Made by a program: the position numbers and the translations under genes | The notes under the pieces: model-generated | Seen by the model: only the letters and a program-made list of their open reading frames with translations | The model's database searches: none | What the model was told of the DNA's origin: nothing | Part shown: positions 59,658 through 64,000 of the stretch, in pieces | Layout of the letters: each line of letters begins with the position of its first letter | Position numbering within the stretch: the first letter of the stretch is position 1 | DNA from: Rosistilla ulvae | GTDB taxonomy: Bacteria; Planctomycetota; Planctomycetia; Pirellulales; Pirellulaceae | DNA length: 64,000 nucleotides | Assembly (NCBI RefSeq): GCF_007741475.1 | Contig: NZ_CP036261.1 | Location: forward strand, 6,821,798-6,885,797 | Reading direction: 5' to 3'

Positions 59658-62600
59658 ATGCTCTCCAACCTCTTCTACCGGAATCGACGACTGCTGTGGC
59701 TGGCGGTGGGGCTGATCTTTGTCGCAGGGCTCTCGTCGTACAGCGTCCTGCCGCGGGCCGAGGATCCTGAACTGACGCCACGCTTTGCGATCGTGAACAC
59801 CGTCGTGCCAGGCTTCAACGCGACCCGTGTCGAAGCGTTGGTGACCGAACGCGTCGAACAAGCGATCCGCGAGATCGATGAGGTCAAAGAGATCACGTCC
59901 TCCAGCCGCGCCGGGGTGTCGACAATCGGAATCGAACTCAACGCCAACGTTTACGCTGTCGATGAGGTTTGGTCGCGGGTCCGCGACAAGATCGACGCGG
60001 TGGCCCACGAATTACCCGCCGGAACGCTCGATCCCGTCTTCGAAAAGGTCAAGATCAAGGCGAACGCGATGCTCGTTGGGATCACTTGGCAACGCGACGG
60101 AGATCCGAATTATTCGCTGTTGCGCAGACTGGCCAAACAGCTGAAGGAACAACTCGAACGCATCGCCGGAACCGAGTCGGTCGATCTGTATGGGGCTCCC
60201 GACGAAGAGTTCTTGGTGACGGTTAAACCGGAAGAGTTGGCGGCACTGAAGTTGACGGCCAGCGATATCGCCGACCAATTGGCCCGCAGCGACGCCAAAG
60301 TTTCAGCCGGCCAGTTGCGCGGCGCCAGCAGCGATCTATTGATGGGGATCGACAACGAACTCGATTCCGAACGTCGAATCGCCGGGATGCCGATCCGGAC
60401 CTCCGACGACGGACCTGTCGTGCACTTGGGCGATGTCGCGGAGATCCAACGCGATGTCGTCCGTCCGCTGACAAACGTGGCAGTGATCGACCGCTTGGAT
60501 GCGGTGGTGCTGGGGATTCGCGTTCGTTCCGAGTATCAGATCGGTACCTGGAATCGCGATGTCACCGGGCGATTGGCTGAATTTGAATCCTCTCTTCCGC
60601 CAGGAATCGGCATCGACAAACTGTTCGACCAGAACGACTACGTCGACAAACGCTTGGCGGGTCTCGGCCAGAATCTGTTGTTGGGATGTCTGGCCGTCTT
60701 TCTGATCACCTTTTTGATGATGGGCTTGAGGAACGCGCTGGTCGTCTCCTTTTCGCTCCCGCTATCGTCGATGATGGTCCTGACTGGGATGCGTCTTTGG
60801 GAGATTCCGATCCACCAGATTTCGATCACCGGGTTGATCATCTCGCTTGGCCTGTTGATCGACAATGCGATCGTTGTGGTCGACGAAACCAGTCATCGGA
60901 TTCGCGCGGGCTCCGCTCCAGCCGATGCCGTCGCCGCCGCAGTCCAACATCTGTTGGTGCCGTTGTTTGGTTCGACGCTGACAACGGCGTTGTCGTTTGC
61001 CCCGATCGCCATCATGCGCGGCCCCGATGGCGAGTTTGTGGGAGCGATTGGTGTCAGCGTGATCCTTGCGATCGCCAGTTCCTTCCTGTTGGCGGTGACG
61101 ATCATTCCCGCGCTGGCAGCGATGGGAAGAGTTCGGCCAGACAGGTCGCATTGGTTTGCGTGGTTCGATCGCGGGCTGGCGATCAAACCATTAGCCGCTG
61201 CCTATCGCTCGCTGCTTCAGATGTCGCTTGCCGTGCCAGCCCTAGGGATCGCGCTGGGCTTGGTCGCTCCGATTCTGGGATTTTTGATGGTCGGAAGCTT
61301 GCCGATCCAATTTTTCCCGCCGGCCGATCGCGATCAGGTCTACATCGATCTGGAATTGAACGCCCATGCTTCGATCCACAACACGCGCGACACCGCGCGT
61401 CGTTTGACCGAGACGTTGACCGCGCATCCGGCGGTCGACGCAGTCCATTGGTTCTTGGGCGAATCCGCTCCCACGTTCTACTACAACGTCGTTCGCAGCC
61501 GACGGAACCTGCCTTCGTATGGACAAGCGATCGTCAAGCTTCGCACGGACGTTGCCACTCCCGAGATCATCCACGACTTGCAAGCGTTGGTCGACAATCG
61601 CTGCCCTTTTGCTCGCGTCTTGGTCCGCCAGTTGGAACAGGGGGCCGGCTTCGATGCTCCGGTCGAGGTTCGCGTCCTCGGCCCCGACCTCGATCAACTG
61701 CGTCGCTTGGGAACCGAGTTCCGCGACCTGCTGGTCTCGACGCCGGGCGTGATCCACAGCCGAGTGCAGTTGGACGAAGCGGTTCCCAAAGTGGCGTTTT
61801 CAATCGACGAAGCCGAAGCTCGGATCGCGGGGCTCAGCCACGAAGCGATTGCCAATCAATTGCAGACCACGCTCGAAGGGAGCACCGGAGGGGCGGTCGT
61901 CGAAACGACCGAGCAGTTGCCGGTCCGCGTCCGCGCGGGGAATCAACGCCGTTCCAGCATGTCCGAGATCGCGTCGATCAATCTGCTGGCTTCACAACCG
62001 GGGCGCAGCGGGTCGTCGATTCCGATCTCCGCGATCGCCACGATCGGATTGGAAGCCGACAGCGCCGAGATCCCGCGACTCGATGGCCAGCGCATGAACG
62101 AGATTCAAGGCTTCATCCCCGCGGGCATGCTGCCTTCGACAGTCATCGACGATTTCAAACGCAGGATCGCAAGAGCCAACATTCAATTGCCCACGGGGTA
62201 CAGCATTTCGTTTGGAGGCGAAGAGAAGACCCGCAACACCGCCGTCGACAACCTGATGGCCAGCGTCGTGGTGATCGTCGTGCTGATGGTCGCAGCGATG
62301 GTGTTGACTTTCGGATCGTTTCGGTTGGCAGCGTTGATCTTTGTTGTCGCCGGTCTCTCGTTCGGCATCAGCCATCTTGCCGTCTGGATTTCCGGATATC
62401 CCTTTGGGTTCATGGCGATCGTCGGATCGATGGGTTTGGTCGGCGTTGCGATCAACGATTCGATCGTCGTGCTGGCAGCGATCCGTCAGGATCCCGCGGC
62501 GCGAACCGGCGACCACGACGCGTTGGTCGATGTCGTGATGCGATCGACGCGGCACGTCACGGCAACCACTCTGACCACCATCGCTGGTTTTACGCCCCTG

Positions 62601-62762
62601 TTTTTGGCCGGTGGCGGTTTCTGGCCGCCGTTGGCGATCACGATCGCTGGCGGTGTCGGCGGTGCGACCCTGATCGCATTGTTTTTTGTCCCCGCAGTTT
62701 ATGTCTTGATCGCAGCGGCTCAAGAGCAGCCGGAGATCAGCCCGTCCATTCATGCAACATGA
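59658..62762 (+). CDS. RND family efflux permease (AcrB-type)
   Basis: 1034 residues, close to the family norm, with the 12-helix, two-large-loop plan. The start is ATG 59658 after the adaptor. Porter-domain marks include LPRAEDPELTPRFAIVNTVVPGFNATRVEALVTERVE near the N-terminus; TM4 has ISLGLLIDNAIVVVDE, where the usual Asp-Asp proton-relay pair reads Asp402-Asn403. TM10 has VGVAINDSIVVLAAI. The N-terminal membrane helix and the TM11-12 region (GFTPLFLAGGGFWPPLAITIAGGV) are intact. It uses the proton gradient to expel hydrophobic or amphiphilic molecules. A polyketide synthase gene starts 76 bases downstream, so its natural product could be a substrate. Confidence 0.93.
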   Translation: MLSNLFYRNRRLLWLAVGLIFVAGLSSYSVLPRAEDPELTPRFAIVNTVVPGFNATRVEALVTERVEQAIREIDEVKEITSSSRAGVSTIGIELNANVYAVDEVWSRVRDKIDAVAHELPAGTLDPVFEKVKIKANAMLVGITWQRDGDPNYSLLRRLAKQLKEQLERIAGTESVDLYGAPDEEFLVTVKPEELAALKLTASDIADQLARSDAKVSAGQLRGASSDLLMGIDNELDSERRIAGMPIRTSDDGPVVHLGDVAEIQRDVVRPLTNVAVIDRLDAVVLGIRVRSEYQIGTWNRDVTGRLAEFESSLPPGIGIDKLFDQNDYVDKRLAGLGQNLLLGCLAVFLITFLMMGLRNALVVSFSLPLSSMMVLTGMRLWEIPIHQISITGLIISLGLLIDNAIVVVDETSHRIRAGSAPADAVAAAVQHLLVPLFGSTLTTALSFAPIAIMRGPDGEFVGAIGVSVILAIASSFLLAVTIIPALAAMGRVRPDRSHWFAWFDRGLAIKPLAAAYRSLLQMSLAVPALGIALGLVAPILGFLMVGSLPIQFFPPADRDQVYIDLELNAHASIHNTRDTARRLTETLTAHPAVDAVHWFLGESAPTFYYNVVRSRRNLPSYGQAIVKLRTDVATPEIIHDLQALVDNRCPFARVLVRQLEQGAGFDAPVEVRVLGPDLDQLRRLGTEFRDLLVSTPGVIHSRVQLDEAVPKVAFSIDEAEARIAGLSHEAIANQLQTTLEGSTGGAVVETTEQLPVRVRAGNQRRSSMSEIASINLLASQPGRSGSSIPISAIATIGLEADSAEIPRLDGQRMNEIQGFIPAGMLPSTVIDDFKRRIARANIQLPTGYSISFGGEEKTRNTAVDNLMASVVVIVVLMVAAMVLTFGSFRLAALIFVVAGLSFGISHLAVWISGYPFGFMAIVGSMGLVGVAINDSIVVLAAIRQDPAARTGDHDALVDVVMRSTRHVTATTLTTIAGFTPLFLAGGGFWPPLAITIAGGVGGATLIALFFVPAVYVLIAAAQEQPEISPSIHAT

Positions 62763-62838
62763 GCTGCCGGCTGGTGTTGCAGTGTGCAGGTTCGCGTACC
62801 GGCAAACCAGCAGGTGATTCACTCGAGAGGAACTTCCA

Positions 62839-64000
62839 ATGACCGATCAACCGCTTGCAGTCGTAGGGATGGCCTGCCGATTTCCGAAGGGACTCGATAG
62901 TATCACGCAACTCTGGGAAGCCCTGAAATCGAGGTTCAACGCGATCGATACGATCCCGGCGGATCGTTGGGATGTCGATCGATATTATTCGTCGAATCCA
63001 GTCTCCAAAGGGAAGGCGTACATTCGGCGTGGCGGCTTTCTTCATCAAGATCCAACAACCTTTGACGCTTCGTTTTTTGGGATCTCGCCGCGCGAAGCCG
63101 AGAACATGGACCCGCAGCAACGCCTGATGTTGGAGGTCGTTTGGGAAGCGTTTGAAAATGCGGGGATCCCGCTGCCCGATCAAGCAGGCAAATCGGTCGG
63201 TGTCTACGTCGGCGGTTTCATGTTGGACCACATGATCACGCAGATGTCGTCGCGGAATCGTTCGCAGATCAACCAGCACAGTGCCGCTGGAATGATGATG
63301 ACGATGCTCTCCAACCGCATCTCGCATACCTACGATCTTCGCGGTCCCAGTCTATCGATCGACACCGCCTGCTCGTCGTCATTGGTCGCGTTCCACTATG
63401 CCTGCCAAGATCTCTGGCGTGGGACGGCGCAGATGGCGATCGTCGGGGGTGTGAATGTGATGATGCGCCCCGAATATCCGATGGGGATGTGCAAGGGACA
63501 CTTCTTGTCGCGCGATGGCGAATCGAAATCGTTCGACGCTCGCGGCGATGGCTATGGGCGTGGCGAAGGAGCGGGCGTTGTGCTGCTGAAGCCGTTGGAA
63601 CACGCGCTCCGCGACGGAGACGAAATCCTCTCGACAGTGATCGGATCGGGAACCAATCAAGACGGCTGCACGGCGGGGATCTCGATGCCCAGCGGCGATG
63701 CCCAACGCGCGTTGATCCAGTCGGTTTGCCAGCGTTACCAGATCCATCCGCTGCAGATCAAATATGTCGAATGCCACGGCACCGGGACCGCGATCGGCGA
63801 TCCCACCGAATGCCAAGCGATCGGCGAAATCTATGGCCAGGGCCGCCATGGCGAAGACCGCGTCGTGATCGGTTCGATCAAAAGCAACACCGGACATATG
63901 GAAGCGTGCGCGGGGATCGCCGGCGTGATCAAAGGCGTGCTGACGACGATCTATCGCCAAGCCGCTCCGCTAGCCAATTTACAAACGCCCAACGAAGCGA
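62839..64000 (+). CDS. Type I polyketide synthase, ketosynthase domain (3' end outside window)
   Basis: The frame starts at ATG 62839 after GAGAGGAAC and stays open to the last base, giving at least 387 residues; it has no stop inside the window. It is a complete or nearly complete beta-ketoacyl synthase: LAVVGMACRFPKGLDSITQLW, the nucleophile Cys178 in SIDTACSSSLVAFH, His313 in VECHGTGTAIGDPTE, and His353 in KSNTGHMEACAGI. The sequence after it should contain acyltransferase and carrier domains. It would condense malonyl-type extender units onto a growing chain. Directly behind the RND pump, it suggests a biosynthetic cluster with its own export. Confidence 0.93.
   Translation, partial: MTDQPLAVVGMACRFPKGLDSITQLWEALKSRFNAIDTIPADRWDVDRYYSSNPVSKGKAYIRRGGFLHQDPTTFDASFFGISPREAENMDPQQRLMLEVVWEAFENAGIPLPDQAGKSVGVYVGGFMLDHMITQMSSRNRSQINQHSAAGMMMTMLSNRISHTYDLRGPSLSIDTACSSSLVAFHYACQDLWRGTAQMAIVGGVNVMMRPEYPMGMCKGHFLSRDGESKSFDARGDGYGRGEGAGVVLLKPLEHALRDGDEILSTVIGSGTNQDGCTAGISMPSGDAQRALIQSVCQRYQIHPLQIKYVECHGTGTAIGDPTECQAIGEIYGQGRHGEDRVVIGSIKSNTGHMEACAGIAGVIKGVLTTIYRQAAPLANLQTPNEA

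Noticed and set aside
60686-62842. Long plus-strand open frame of about 718 codons inside the RND pump gene
   Set aside because: It is an out-of-frame shadow of the pump gene, very rich in Arg and Ser with no domain, a common effect of GC-rich codon use.

Overview
The window looks like a chromosome segment from a planctomycete, most likely of the family Pirellulaceae (Rhodopirellula/Rosistilla-like). This is an inference from protein types. They include a BBP7-type beta-barrel protein, a giant DUF11/SdrD-B surface protein whose N-terminus carries the LExRxxLAS signature, a DUF1571 protein, a receptor-type Ser/Thr kinase beside a dynamin-like GTPase, and GC-rich coding DNA with abundant palindromic intergenic repeats. 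About 45 protein genes and one tRNA-Arg (anticodon TCT) can be supported.

Left part (1-14 kb): the end of a DUF1295 membrane protein, a small conserved hypothetical and a secreted alpha/beta hydrolase. A tight five-gene operon follows (thiolase, AMP-forming acyl-CoA ligase, 3-hydroxybutyrate dehydrogenase, GntP permease, FabG-like reductase), which fits uptake of 3-hydroxybutyrate/acetoacetate and conversion to acetyl-CoA. Next come an orphan ABC ATPase, a CorA-like membrane protein, an S41 protease, a secreted Ala/Pro-rich protein and a LuxR-type response regulator preceded by a hairpin terminator.

14-30 kb: tRNA-Arg, BBP7 barrel, the 1240-residue surface protein, leucyl aminopeptidase, a second DUF11 protein, a PadR regulator, a J-like/DUF5658 protein, and a minus-strand operon of ccsA-type cytochrome assembly gene, hemA, an A24-type prepilin peptidase relative and DUF971.

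30-48 kb: two dynamin-like GTPases on the same strand. The second lies downstream of a Cache-domain kinase and a DUF1571 gene. They are separated by about 10 kb of accessory-looking DNA with a toxin-antitoxin pair near each side, a glycine-rich repeat protein, a DUF4440 protein, a DUF3302/HlyD/outer-membrane export operon ending in a 14-cysteine secreted protein, and a HEPN-like gene in AT-richer DNA.

48-64 kb: thymidine kinase, a zinc-ribbon protein, a membrane-anchored protein with a toxin-nuclease-like tail, an M50 protease relative missing a zinc histidine, a GT-C-like membrane protein, a DHDPS-family aldolase/lyase, a long repeat field (six starts of a 101-bp hairpin unit plus a 196-bp nested palindrome), then a divergent tripartite efflux system whose RND pump gene is followed at once by a type I polyketide synthase gene running off the window.

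The clearest non-gene discoveries are a MITE-like element present twice (8.1 and 48.5 kb), each copy flanked by a 9-bp target duplication, the 101-bp tandem hairpin array, and the nested palindromes at 40.8 and 55.5 kb.
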